The position numbers were made by a program, and so were the translations under genes. A stretch of DNA of 64,000 bases from the NCBI RefSeq assembly GCF_015751785.1, contig NZ_JADOTY010000001.1, positions 248,001-312,000 of the forward strand. Reading direction: 5' to 3'. Every line of letters begins with the position of its first letter. Within the stretch, counting starts at the first letter, position 1. A model generated the notes under the pieces. That model was not told where the DNA came from, ran no database searches, and saw only the letters and a program-made list of their open reading frames with translations. This DNA comes from Micromonospora vinacea. GTDB lineage: Bacteria > Actinomycetota > Actinomycetes > Mycobacteriales > Micromonosporaceae. This document shows, one piece after another, positions 45,731 to 54,744 of the stretch.

Positions 45731-46405
45731 ATGGACACTCGTACCCTCGTCGCCGTGTCGGCGGCGGCGCTCACCCTCGGCCTGCTGACCGGCTGCGGCG
45801 ACGACGCGGACGCTCCCGCCGGGCCCGCGGCCGGCGCCCCGGCCCCGCAGGCCACTGGTGAGCCCTGGTACGACGAGGTGGCCCCGGCGTCGCCCAGCGG
45901 CACCGCCGGCGGCACGGGTTCCCCCTGCCCGGTACCTGTGACGTTTCCGCTGGCCGACGGGTGGACGGCCAAGGCGATCGAGCCGCCCAAGGGTGAGCTG
46001 GCCGAGCTGCTCGGCGAGGCGCTCACCAAGCGCGGCGGCACCACGGTGCGCTGGGAGGTGGACGGGCGCCCGGCCGGCGGCGGATTCCTGCGGATCTGGG
46101 CGGCGGACTCGCCGACGGTCACGCCGCGCGCCGCGCTGGAGGGTTTCGCCGCCGGGGCCGGCGAGACGGTCGCCGGCCAACAGTTCCGCGACCTCCGCGC
46201 CGGCGGCTTCGACGCCACCGAGATGACCTGGCTCGCCACCAACCCGCTGGTCGAGGAGGAGGATGAGTCGCGGAACTGGGCGCTGGCCGTCCAGTCGGCG
46301 GGGCAGACGCTGGTCTTCGCCGTCAACGAGGGGCTGATCGCCGAACGGACCGACGTGCTGCCGGCGTACCGGCTCGCGGTGCGAGGCCTCACGAAGGGCG
46401 AGTGA
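45731..46405 (+). CDS. Hypothetical lipoprotein
   Basis: This 224-residue protein has a lipoprotein signal ending LGLLTGC (lipobox Cys near 22), an acidic/Pro/Ala-rich linker, and a C-terminal domain with FPLADGWTAKAIE and LRIWAADSPTVT. No enzyme motif is visible. The frame is open far upstream, but the lipobox fixes the ATG at 45731. Single gene convergent with the GH3 gene. Confidence 0.75.
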   Translation: MDTRTLVAVSAAALTLGLLTGCGDDADAPAGPAAGAPAPQATGEPWYDEVAPASPSGTAGGTGSPCPVPVTFPLADGWTAKAIEPPKGELAELLGEALTKRGGTTVRWEVDGRPAGGGFLRIWAADSPTVTPRAALEGFAAGAGETVAGQQFRDLRAGGFDATEMTWLATNPLVEEEDESRNWALAVQSAGQTLVFAVNEGLIAERTDVLPAYRLAVRGLTKGE

Positions 46406-46447
46406 GGTGGGCGACTGAGGTGGCGCCGACCCGTCCGGGCCGGCCGG

Positions 46448-48181
46448 TCAGGTGCGACAGGTCGTGGCGGGCAGTCCGGGGACGGTCACCGGGGATCGGC
46501 CGCCCGGGCGGGCCTTGCCGGCGAGCACGGCGGCCAGGCCGGTCATCGACGCCCGACTGGACGAGTACGTGGCCAGCAGCGTCGGTGACTTGGCGTCGGC
46601 CAGCACGTACGGGGTGTCCATGGCGACAGTGACCGCCGCGTCCGGGCGCAGGTCCTTGGCGCCGTCGCCGTAGCCCACCAGGTGCACGATCGTGCCGCCG
46701 CTGGGCTTGACCTGCACACCGGCGGCGGTCAGCGCGGCGGTGAGCGTGGCCCGGGTTCCGTCCCGACCGCCGGACGAGGTGACGGTGACCGGCCCGCGTA
46801 CCGCTGCGCCGCAGGAGCCTCGCAGCACTGTGACGGCGGCGGCGGCCAGCGCGTCGGCGGCCGCCCGGTGCTCCGGGGTGTTCAGCGTGGACATCTGTGC
46901 CGCCGGCACCTGCGCGAGCTGGAACTTCATGGTCAGCACGCGGGTGACCGCCTCGACCAGCCGGGTGCGGGGCAGCGATCCGCCGCGCAGTGCGGCGAGC
47001 AGCCCGTCGTACGCCTGACCGACGTTCGGGGTCATCAGAATGAGGTCGTTACCGGCGTTGAGCGCCCGGACCGCCGCCTCACCGGGAGCCCAGCGCTTCG
47101 CGGGCGGCATGTTCATCCCGTCGGTGATCACCACGCCCTTGAAGCCGAGTTGGCCGCGCAGCACGTCGGTGAGCAGCTTGTGCGAGAACGTCGCCGGGGT
47201 CCCCGGGTCGATCGCGCGCGCGTCCAGGTGACCGGACATCACGGCCATCGCGCCCGCGTCCATCCCGGCGGTGAACGGCGGCCACGCTCCGCTCTGCAAC
47301 GCCGCGGCGGACTGGGTGAGCACCGGAAGGTCCTGGTGCGAGTCGTCGGCGCTGTGGCCGTGCCCGGGGAAGTGCTTCAGGGTGGCGGCGACCCCGGCCG
47401 CCTGGAGGCCACGGACCGCGCCGCCCACCTGCGTGGCGGCCTGCTTCGGGTCGGCGCCGTACGACCGGGAGCCGATCACGGTGCTGCGGGTGGCCAGCAC
47501 GTCGGCCACCGGAGCGAAGTCGATGTTGATGCCCATCGCGGCCAACTCGGCGCCGGCGGCCCGCCAGGCGGCCTCGGTGAGCTTCGGGTCACCGGCGGCG
47601 CCGGCCGCGAGGGCGCTGGGCAGCACTGTGACCCCGTCGGTCACCCGGGTGACCACGCCGTACTCCTGGTCGGTGCCGATCAGCAGCGGCGCGGGACCTG
47701 CGGCGAGCCGACCGGCGGCGGTACGCAGCCCGGTGGTGAGCTCGTGCACCTGCTTGGGGTTGTCGACGTTCGTGGTCTCCTGGTTGCCCTTGGTCGGGTC
47801 GTCGGCGCTGAAGCCGACCAGGATCAGGCCACCCAACCGGTACTTGGCGATCATGTCGGCGGGGGTGTCGACCCCGGCGAGGGCCTGGTTACCGGCCGCC
47901 GAGCCGGCGGAGACCTTCGTCGCCGAGTCGCCGTAGGCGTACGGCATCAGCACCTGGCCGACCAGGTCCTCGTCGGAGAGCGTCGCGACCAGCGCGGCGG
48001 CCCGGCCGGCGGGGTCGCTGGCCGGCGGTACGGCCGGGACGCTCGGGCCGGCGGACGTGCCGACCGGGCTGGGCGTCGGAGCGGGGCGGGGCGAGCCACC
48101 CGAGCAGCCGGAGACGAGCAGGGCGGTCAGGGCGGCGACAGCGATACGGGCGCGCCACGGGCGATTCGACACGCCGCCCAT
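46448..48181 (-). CDS. GH3 family beta-N-acetylhexosaminidase-like lipoprotein
   Basis: This 577-residue protein has a lipoprotein signal ending LLVSGC and a Ser/Pro linker. The GH3 domain has LIGTDQEYG near 165, the NagZ-type signature KHFPGHGHSADDSHQDLP near 272 (His of the Asp-His acid/base pair), and the nucleophile region VVITDGMNM near 350. A C-terminal GH3_C-like sandwich domain follows. Members release N-acetylglucosamine from peptidoglycan or chitin fragments outside the cell. The ATG lacks a close ribosome binding site. Confidence 0.87.
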   Translation of the reverse strand: MGGVSNRPWRARIAVAALTALLVSGCSGGSPRPAPTPSPVGTSAGPSVPAVPPASDPAGRAAALVATLSDEDLVGQVLMPYAYGDSATKVSAGSAAGNQALAGVDTPADMIAKYRLGGLILVGFSADDPTKGNQETTNVDNPKQVHELTTGLRTAAGRLAAGPAPLLIGTDQEYGVVTRVTDGVTVLPSALAAGAAGDPKLTEAAWRAAGAELAAMGINIDFAPVADVLATRSTVIGSRSYGADPKQAATQVGGAVRGLQAAGVAATLKHFPGHGHSADDSHQDLPVLTQSAAALQSGAWPPFTAGMDAGAMAVMSGHLDARAIDPGTPATFSHKLLTDVLRGQLGFKGVVITDGMNMPPAKRWAPGEAAVRALNAGNDLILMTPNVGQAYDGLLAALRGGSLPRTRLVEAVTRVLTMKFQLAQVPAAQMSTLNTPEHRAAADALAAAAVTVLRGSCGAAVRGPVTVTSSGGRDGTRATLTAALTAAGVQVKPSGGTIVHLVGYGDGAKDLRPDAAVTVAMDTPYVLADAKSPTLLATYSSSRASMTGLAAVLAGKARPGGRSPVTVPGLPATTCRT

Positions 48182-48268
48182 CCCACCAGCTTCTCCCTTA
48201 TCGGGGCAACTTGACCTTACCGGTCGTCACCGACTCGACGGCGTACGGCCAGCGGCCCGGCGGCCGGG

Positions 48269-48760
48269 TCAACCGACCCGAGTGAGCAAGGTCACCGGGG
48301 CGCCGTCGCCGGCGTACCGGTAGGGCTCCAGGTCAGCGTCCCACGCCGTGCCGAGCGCCTTGTCGAGGGCGTGCGCCAGCGCCTCCGGGGCCCGGGAGGC
48401 CGCCATCAGCGCCCGAAGTCGGTCCTCGCCGAGCTGGATGTCGCCCGCCACGCCGACCGTCGCCCGGAACAGGCCACGCGCCGGCACGTACATGAAGCGC
48501 TCACCATCGGCACCGGGACTCGGCTCCTCGGTGACCTCGAAACGGATCATGGGCCACTGCCGTAGGGCAGCAGCCAGCTCGGCGCCCGTCCCCGGACGAC
48601 CGGTCCACCCGCACTCGGCCCGGCGTGCGCCGGGGTCGACGGGCTGAGCCGTCCACTGCAGGTTGACCGGCGCGGCTAGGACGCGCGCGATCGCCCACTC
48701 GACGTGCGAGCACACGGCGAGCGGGGTCGAGTGGACGTATACGACGCCACGCGTTGGCAC
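48269..48760 (-). CDS. DUF3145 family protein
   Basis: This 163-residue protein begins MPTRGVVYVHSTPLAVCSHV and contains GWTGRPGTGAELAAALRQWP and ERFMYVPARGLFRATVG, the conserved DUF3145 segments. The family is restricted to actinobacteria, often close to fab genes as here. Function is unknown. GTG start with GGGAGG five bases upstream. Confidence 0.87.
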   Translation of the reverse strand: MPTRGVVYVHSTPLAVCSHVEWAIARVLAAPVNLQWTAQPVDPGARRAECGWTGRPGTGAELAAALRQWPMIRFEVTEEPSPGADGERFMYVPARGLFRATVGVAGDIQLGEDRLRALMAASRAPEALAHALDKALGTAWDADLEPYRYAGDGAPVTLLTRVG

Positions 48761-49068
48761 GGTGACCTCCCGGAGAGCGAGGTGCGTCTTCCCCTACGAC
48801 CTCGTCCACCCAGGTGGCTGCTGCAACACATGATGACTCCTGTGACGCGTGGTGCGCCAGGGAATCGGAAAAAACGCCGGGTGGAATAGCCGGACGGGTG
48901 GTCGCCGTTGCCTCTCAGGACACCGCGACGACCAGCATGATGTCGTGGTCCTGTACAGTTCCACCGGCGGCTTATGCCGCGTTACACCTTCGCGGGCCGA
49001 GTCACGTACGACCCGCACACAGCCCCCGGACGTCCAGTCCTCCCGTACGTCTTGCAAGGAGTACCTCC
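48761..49068 (+). promoter_or_regulatory. Promoter region of the conserved small gene
   Basis: This 308-base gap holds an extended -10 box (TGTACAGT, with TACAGT at 48954-48959), giving a leader of about 105 bases before GTG 49069. No further gene or hairpin was seen. Confidence 0.4.
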
Positions 49069-49398
49069 GTGGCGAGCAACACCTCTAAGACCGCGCGCGC
49101 GTCCGTCCGGGCCGGCCAGGCTGGCCAGGGTGGCGCCCTCAGCGTGCTGGGCGAGTTCAAGTACCTCATCCCGCTCAACGGCGGCAAGCACGCCTACGTG
49201 CGGAACCTGACCAACGGCAAGACCGCGCACCTGCGCACGGACTCCGACGCCTTCGTCGAGGAGATCCGCGTGCTGGCCGCCGCCGGCCACGCCGCCAAGA
49301 TCCGGGCGGAGATCAACAACCTGGCTGCCACCCACCCGGGTGACGGCTGGGAGGCCACCGAGAAGCGCCTGGTCGCGGCCGGCGTCTTCGAGGGCTGA
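49069..49398 (+). CDS. Conserved hypothetical protein of about 109 residues
   Basis: The protein has a 25-residue basic/Gln-rich N-terminus, then [20 protein letters not shown], a lysine-rich beta segment, and a helical C-terminus with [16 protein letters not shown]. There is no membrane helix or signal. AAGGAG stands seven bases before GTG. I do not recognise the family; the strong ribosome binding site and strong terminator suggest high expression. A nucleic-acid-binding role is possible but not shown. Confidence 0.75.
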   Translation: MASNTSKTARASVRAGQAGQGGALSVLGEFKYLIPLNGGKHAYVRNLTNGKTAHLRTDSDAFVEEIRVLAAAGHAAKIRAEINNLAATHPGDGWEATEKRLVAAGVFEG

Positions 49399-49419
49399 GC
49401 CCTCCCCACCGCACCACTG

Positions 49420-49453
49420 AAACCGCCCGCCGGGAGTTCCCGGCGGGCGGTTT
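49420..49453 (+). terminator. Strong terminator
   Basis: A perfect 16 bp stem, AAACCGCCCGCCGGGA and its complement, with a 2-base loop ends in TTT. It lies 22 bases after the stop and also faces the carbonic anhydrase gene. Confidence 0.88.
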
Positions 49454-49472
49454 CGCGTGTCCACGGTCCGGG

Positions 49473-50099
49473 TCAGCCCGGATCGAGCAGGGTGACCTCG
49501 CCGGTGGCCAGGTCGTAGAGGCCACCGACCACGGCGACCCGGCCGGCAGCCACGGGGCCGGCCAGCAGGTCGTCCTCGCGCAGGGTGCGCACTGTGCGCC
49601 GGACGTGCCGGCGGATCGCCAGCGGCTGCACCGCCGGATCGTCGATCCCCGCCTCGGCCACCGCCGGGGCGATCTCGTCCACCAGGTGCGCCAGCGACCC
49701 CCCGGGACGCTGTCCGGTGCGCAGCGCCGCCACAGCGGCCTCCACCGCGCCACACCGCTCGTGGCCGAGGACCATCACCAGCGGTACGCCGAGCTGGCCG
49801 ACCACGTACTCGATCGAGCCGCAGACCGCGCGATCGAGCACGTGGCCCCCGGTACGGATCACACAGATCGCACCGAAGGTCTGGTCGAAGATCGCCTCCA
49901 ACGGCACCCGGGAGTCGATACAGCCCAGCACCACGGCGTACGGCTGCTGGTCGCCGGAGGCCGCGGCGGCGGCGGCCGTGACGTCGTGCCCGTGCACCGG
50001 CTGACCGCTGATGAACCGCCGGTTACCGGCGAGCAGGTCGGCCAGCGCGGCGCGGGGTGTACCGCCGGCCTGCCGTCCCTGCCCCGACGTCGCCCCCAT
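49473..50099 (-). CDS. Beta-class carbonic anhydrase
   Basis: This 208-residue protein has the zinc ligands Cys60 in GCIDSR, with the Asp62-Arg64 dyad, and His113 and Cys116 in GHERCG. It interconverts carbon dioxide and bicarbonate in the cytosol. ATG 50099 was chosen as GGGAG stands five bases before it; an in-frame ATG at 50120 has no ribosome binding site. Bicarbonate supply to acyl-CoA carboxylase is a plausible use. Confidence 0.93.
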   Translation of the reverse strand: MGATSGQGRQAGGTPRAALADLLAGNRRFISGQPVHGHDVTAAAAAASGDQQPYAVVLGCIDSRVPLEAIFDQTFGAICVIRTGGHVLDRAVCGSIEYVVGQLGVPLVMVLGHERCGAVEAAVAALRTGQRPGGSLAHLVDEIAPAVAEAGIDDPAVQPLAIRRHVRRTVRTLREDDLLAGPVAAGRVAVVGGLYDLATGEVTLLDPG

Positions 50100-50268
50100 G
50101 GGTGCTCCCGACGACACCATGCCGTTCAGCTTGGCCCGCCGCCGTCCCGCACGGGCGAGGTCGGGAATGTTCGCGACGGCGCGATTGGCGTGGTGTCATG
50201 GCGGGTAGCCGGTGTTACCGCCGGGTATCCCGGTGCTGGTGGTACTGGGCGGCCCTGGGGAGGTGGCG

Positions 50269-51216
50269 ATGCCGGAGCGGTTCGAGGTCGGCCTGCCGGA
50301 CGGTGTACGGCTCAACGTCGAGGCGACGGGTCCGACGGACGCCCAGGTCACCGCCATCCTGCTGCACGGCTGGACGCTGGACGGGCGGGCCTGGCACCGG
50401 CAGGTCGACGCGCTCACCGCGGCACCGTTCGGCGACGCGGTACGCGTGGTCACCTACGACGCGCGGGGGCACGGCCGGTCCAGCTGCATGGCGCTGCCCA
50501 CGGCCACAGTCGCCCAGTTGGGTGACGACCTGGCCGCGGTGATCGACGCCGTGGCGCCGACCGGCCCGGTGGTGCTGGTCGGGCACTCGATGGGCGGTAT
50601 GACGATCATGGAGTACGCCCACCGCCACCCCGCGCACTTCGCCGCCCGCACCACTGGTCTGGTCTTCGTCTCGACCACCGCCGAGGGGCACACGCACACC
50701 GTCTACGGGCTCTCGCCGCGGATCGCCCGGTTGATCCGGCTGGCCGAGACGACCGGCGCCGGCGTGCTGGCCCGGTGTGGCTCGTGGCGCGCGCCCCGGG
50801 CACTGCTGAACGCGCTGCAACCGAGCATCCGGTGGATGCTCTTCGGTGACCGCTGCGAGCCGGCCGACATCCGCCTGGTGACGTCGGCGGTGGCCCGGGC
50901 CTCGCTGCGCTCGATCGGTGGGTTCCGCGCCTCCATCGGCACCCAGCACCGACTGGACACCCTCGCCGCGTTGGCCCACCTGCCGGCCGCCGCCCTGGTC
51001 GGCGACCGGGACCGGTTGACCCCACCGCCGTGCGCCGAGTCGATCGCGGCCGCTCTGCCGGCCACCGAGCTGACCGTCTGCCCAGGTGCCGGGCACATGC
51101 TGATGATGGAACGGCCGGACGAGGTCAACGCCGCGCTCACCGGCGTGCTGCGGCGGGTGCTCACCGAATCGTCGCCGGCCCACCCTGGAGCGACCCCCGC
51201 CGAGACGGGTGCCTGA
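50269..51216 (+). CDS. Alpha/beta hydrolase
   Basis: This 315-residue protein has the oxyanion-hole region LLHGWTLDGRAWHRQ near 46, the nucleophile elbow VGHSMGGMT near 120, the catalytic Asp near VGDRDRLTP at 248, and the His in PGAGHMLMMERP near 277. The order is that of esterases or lipases; substrate unknown. ATG 50269 has GGGGAGG five bases upstream. It ends 107 bases before the HelR-like gene. Confidence 0.87.
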   Translation: MPERFEVGLPDGVRLNVEATGPTDAQVTAILLHGWTLDGRAWHRQVDALTAAPFGDAVRVVTYDARGHGRSSCMALPTATVAQLGDDLAAVIDAVAPTGPVVLVGHSMGGMTIMEYAHRHPAHFAARTTGLVFVSTTAEGHTHTVYGLSPRIARLIRLAETTGAGVLARCGSWRAPRALLNALQPSIRWMLFGDRCEPADIRLVTSAVARASLRSIGGFRASIGTQHRLDTLAALAHLPAAALVGDRDRLTPPPCAESIAAALPATELTVCPGAGHMLMMERPDEVNAALTGVLRRVLTESSPAHPGATPAETGA

Positions 51217-51323
51217 GTACGTTCGCGCACCTCGGGCGCGGCGGGTCGGGCCCGGGGCCGTACTCTTCTCGGTTGGCCCGCGCGGTTCCCGCCGCCTGCC
51301 GGCGACCTCTGAAGGAGCGTGCG

Positions 51324-53441
51324 TTGACCGACCAGACCGGCCTGGAGCAGGAGATCGCCGTCGAGCAACGACACCTCGACCGGGTGTACGCCCGACTGGC
51401 CGAGCTGCGACGGTCGGCCGTGCGCGCCGAGCGTGACGGCTACCGGATGGCCCGGGTGGGCACGCACGGCGCTCTGGTCGAGCGCGACGCGATGGTCTTC
51501 CACGCGGCGCAGCGGCGGCACACCCTGGACGCCGAGCACGAGGGGCTCGTCTTCGGCCGGCTGGACCTGCGCGACCGTCAGGTGCTGCACGTCGGGCGAC
51601 TCGGGATCCGCGACGAGGACGCCGTCACGCTTGTCGTCGACTGGCGCGCGCCGGCCGCCGCCGCCTTCTACCAGGCCACCCCGGCGCAGCCGCTTGACGT
51701 GGTGCGGCGGCGCACCATCCAGTCACGCGCCGAGCGGGTCACCCGGATCGAGGACGACCTGCTGGACCCGTCGGCCGCCCCGGAGGGGATGACTGTCGTC
51801 GGTGACGGCGCGCTGCTGGCCACCCTCTCCAAGGCCACCGGCCGGGGCATGCGCGACATCGTGGCGACCATCCAGCGGGAGCAGGACGAGGCGATCCGCT
51901 CGCCCGGCTCCGGGGTGACGATCGTCGCGGGCGGCCCCGGCACCGGCAAGACCGCTGTCGCCCTGCACCGGGCCGCGTTCCTGCTGTACTCCGACCGCAG
52001 CCGCTACGCTGGCGGCGGCATCCTGGTGGTCGGCCCGTCCTCGGTCTTCGTCGAGTACATCGGCTCCGTGCTGCCGTCGCTCGGTGAGGACACCGCGACC
52101 CTGCACTCGCTGGGCACGCTCTTTCCGGGGATGACCGCCACCCGCCCCGACCCACCCGAGGTGGCGGCGGTGAAGGGCTCGCTGCGGATGCGCCGGGTGC
52201 TGGAGCGGGCGGCCCGCGACGCGGTGCCGGGCGGCCCGGGTGAGCTGCGGCTGCTCTACCGGGGCACGTTGCTGCGGTTGGACCGGGCCGCGCTGGACCG
52301 GATCCGGGACCGCGCGCTGCAACGCGGCGCGCGGCGCAACGAGGTGCGCCGGGCCGGTTTCGACGGGGTGTTCGCGGCGCTCTGGGCGCAGGCCCGTGAG
52401 CTGAGCAGCGGCCGGCTGCCGGAGCAGCCGGCCTTCGAGGCGGAGATCGCCGAGCGGTCGGAGTTCCGGGAGTTCCTCAAGGCGTGGTGGCCCCGGCTGC
52501 ACCCCCGGCACGTGCTCGGCTGGCTGGCGCAGCCCGACCGGCTGCGCCGCTACGCCGGGGGCATCCTCTCCTCGGCGGAGATCCGGCTGCTCAACGCCGC
52601 GTACCGGAACCTGGACTCGGCCGGGCTGACCATCGCCGACGTGGCGCTGCTGGACGAGTTGGACGCCCTGCTCGGTAAGCCCGCGCAGGCGGCCAAGGCC
52701 CGACGCGACCCGTTCCAGCTCGCCGGCGGCGTGCGCGAGTTGAGCACGCTCGGCGAACGGCAGCGGGCCGCCCGCGCTGCAGCCCGGGAGCGTCCGGAGG
52801 ACTACCGGGAGTACGCGCACGTGGTGGTGGACGAGGCGCAGGACGTCTCGCCGATGCAGTGGCGGATGATCGGTCGACGCGGCCGGCTGGCGTCCTGGAC
52901 CGTGGTGGGCGACCCGGCGCAGACCGCGTGGACCGGCGACCCGGAGGAGCTGACCCGAGCCCGCGACCAGGCGCTGGGCCGGCGCAAGCGACACGATTTC
53001 ACGCTCACCACGAACTACCGCAACTCGGCGGAGATCTTCGCGGTGGCAGCGGCGGAGATCCGTCGGCTCTACCCCGACCTGCCGCTGCCGACCGCCGTCC
53101 GCTCCACCGGGGTCGAGCCGGTCGAGCTTGTGGTGCCCGCGTCGGGGTTGGAGACCGCGACAGTGGAGGCCGCCGCCGGCCTGCTGGCCGAGGTGGAGGG
53201 CACGGTCGGGGTGATCACGCCGGTCCCCCGCCGGGACGAGGTCGCCGGTTGGCTCGGCGCACTCGGCGCGCCGAGGTTGCAGGTGGTAACCAGCCTGGAG
53301 GCCAAGGGCATGGAGTACGACGGGGTGGTGCTGGTCGCCCTGAGCGAGATCCGGGCCGATCCGGGCGCCGGGGTACGCACCCTGTACGTGGCGCTCTCCC
53401 GGGCCACCCAGCGGCTCACCACCATCGACCCGACCGGCTGA
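51324..53441 (+). CDS. helR: HelR/HelD-like RNA polymerase recycling ATPase
   Basis: This 705-residue UvrD-like superfamily 1 protein has an N-terminal coiled coil (residues 1-60), Walker A GGPGTGKTAVALHRAAFLLY near 206, motif II VVVDEAQDVSP near 500, and motif VI LYVALSRATQRLTTI at the C-terminus. The N-terminal coiled coil and missing 2B domain are those of HelD/HelR, which insert into RNA polymerase, release stalled polymerase, and in some actinobacteria give rifampicin resistance. The start is TTG 51324 with AAGGAG six bases before it. I saw no rifamycin-associated element upstream. Confidence 0.85.
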   Translation: MTDQTGLEQEIAVEQRHLDRVYARLAELRRSAVRAERDGYRMARVGTHGALVERDAMVFHAAQRRHTLDAEHEGLVFGRLDLRDRQVLHVGRLGIRDEDAVTLVVDWRAPAAAAFYQATPAQPLDVVRRRTIQSRAERVTRIEDDLLDPSAAPEGMTVVGDGALLATLSKATGRGMRDIVATIQREQDEAIRSPGSGVTIVAGGPGTGKTAVALHRAAFLLYSDRSRYAGGGILVVGPSSVFVEYIGSVLPSLGEDTATLHSLGTLFPGMTATRPDPPEVAAVKGSLRMRRVLERAARDAVPGGPGELRLLYRGTLLRLDRAALDRIRDRALQRGARRNEVRRAGFDGVFAALWAQARELSSGRLPEQPAFEAEIAERSEFREFLKAWWPRLHPRHVLGWLAQPDRLRRYAGGILSSAEIRLLNAAYRNLDSAGLTIADVALLDELDALLGKPAQAAKARRDPFQLAGGVRELSTLGERQRAARAAARERPEDYREYAHVVVDEAQDVSPMQWRMIGRRGRLASWTVVGDPAQTAWTGDPEELTRARDQALGRRKRHDFTLTTNYRNSAEIFAVAAAEIRRLYPDLPLPTAVRSTGVEPVELVVPASGLETATVEAAAGLLAEVEGTVGVITPVPRRDEVAGWLGALGAPRLQVVTSLEAKGMEYDGVVLVALSEIRADPGAGVRTLYVALSRATQRLTTIDPTG

Positions 53442-53482
53442 CGTGTGCGGACTGCCGCCGGCGGGAGGCGCTGCCCGTACAC

Positions 53483-53511
53483 TTGCACACATAGCGATGT
53501 GAGCATACATT
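53483..53511 (+). promoter_or_regulatory. CDF promoter with palindromic operator in the spacer
   Basis: TTGCAC (53483-53488), 17 bases, TACATT (53506-53511). Over the first half of the spacer lies CACATAGCGATGTG (53488-53501), a perfect inverted repeat with a 4-base centre. This layout is typical of ArsR/SmtB-type repression of metal exporters. No such regulator gene is in the window. Confidence 0.6.
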
Positions 53512-53547
53512 TGACCGGGTCCCGACCAGCGGCGGAAGGTGGTTCTC

Positions 53548-54465
53548 GTGGGCGCAGGTCATGACCACCACCATGGGTCCGTCGCCAATGCCGCACACCA
53601 GCACCGAGGTCGACTCTGGGCGGCGTTCGGGCTGCTCGCCACCCTGATGGTGGTCGAGGCGGTGGTCGCCCTGCACACCGGCTCACTCGCCCTGCTCTCC
53701 GACGCCGGGCACATGTTCACCGACGTGCTCGGCATCGGGATGGCGCTCGCCGCGATCACGGCGACCCGGCGGGCCACCGGCGACCCGCAGCGCACCTTCG
53801 GGCTCTACCGGCTCGAGGTGCTCGCCGCGCTGGCCAACGCCGTCCTGCTCTCCGGCGTGGCGATCTACGTGGTGATCGAGGCGATCCGCCGTTTCGGCGA
53901 CCCGCACCAGGTCATCGCCGGCCCGATGCTCGCGGTGGCAGTGCTCGGCCTGCTCGCGAACGTCGCCGCCTTCGCCCTGCTGCGCGCCGGGGCCCGGGAG
54001 AGCATCAACCTCCAGGGCGCCTACCTGGAGGTGGTCGGCGACCTGCTCGGCTCGCTCGGCGTCATCGGCGCGGCCCTGCTCATCACCGTCACCGACTGGT
54101 GGTGGGCAGATCCCCTGGTCGCGGTCGCCATCGGCGTATTCATCCTGCCGCGCACCTGGCGGCTGGCCCGCGCCGCCATCCGCATCCTGGTGCAGGCCGC
54201 CCCGGAGCACCTCCAGGTGACCGCCGTGCACGACCGACTGGCCGCCGTCCCGGGTGTCGTCGAGGTGCACGACCTGCACGTCTGGACGCTCACCTCGGGC
54301 ATGGAGGTGGCCTCCGCACACCTGACCATGGCACCCGGCGCGGAGGTCGGCGCGGTGCTCACCGCGGCGCGTACCGCCCTGCACGACGACTTCCGCATCG
54401 AGCACGCGACGTTGCAGATCGAGCCGGGCGCCGCCTCCGGAGCGTGCGGCTCCATCGAGTGGTGA
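53548..54465 (+). CDS. CDF family divalent metal exporter (CzcD-like)
   Basis: This 305-residue protein has a His-rich N-terminus (GHDHHHGS), six membrane helices, the helix 2 metal site SDAGHMFTD, and a C-terminal cytoplasmic domain with VVEVHDLHVWTLTSG. It exports zinc or cobalt in exchange for protons. In helix 5 the usual HxxxD site reads EVVGD, with Glu in place of His. GTG 53548 was chosen because GGAAGG is eight bases upstream. The upstream promoter carries a metal-sensor-like operator. Confidence 0.9.
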   Translation: MGAGHDHHHGSVANAAHQHRGRLWAAFGLLATLMVVEAVVALHTGSLALLSDAGHMFTDVLGIGMALAAITATRRATGDPQRTFGLYRLEVLAALANAVLLSGVAIYVVIEAIRRFGDPHQVIAGPMLAVAVLGLLANVAAFALLRAGARESINLQGAYLEVVGDLLGSLGVIGAALLITVTDWWWADPLVAVAIGVFILPRTWRLARAAIRILVQAAPEHLQVTAVHDRLAAVPGVVEVHDLHVWTLTSGMEVASAHLTMAPGAEVGAVLTAARTALHDDFRIEHATLQIEPGAASGACGSIEW

Positions 54466-54604
54466 GGGCTTTTCGGAGCCTTCCTCCGCTCTTGCCGTAA
54501 TTTTCCGTGGTGACGCACGCACCGTCCGTCACATTGGCTGCAGCCGCCCCACCGGCACCGGTAGGCTCGGTCCCGGCCTCCACCAGGCGGCGCCTTCCCG
54601 GCGC

Positions 54605-54730
54605 CGGTGGCGGCCGCCGCCTAATCGCCCAAGCGGGCGAACCGGGGAACCATGTTCCTGGGGTGTATCCGCGTCAGCGGTAGGGATCTTCCGTCCCGAA
54701 CCCGTCAGCTAACCCGGTCGGCGGCTGACG
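54605..54730 (+). promoter_or_regulatory. Cyclic di-AMP (ydaO-yuaA) riboswitch
   Basis: Conserved blocks in order: CTAATCGCC, CCGGGGAACCA, GGGGTGTATCC, GTAGGGATCTT, CCCGAACCCGTCAGCTAACC. P1 is closed by GCCGCC (54613-54618) and GGCGGC (54720-54725). These are the signatures of the ydaO class, which in actinobacteria precedes cell-wall hydrolase genes and switches expression off when cyclic di-AMP is high. A -10 box TAGGCT lies at 54562-54567. Confidence 0.9.
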
Positions 54731-54744
54731 GAAGGACATGCGCA

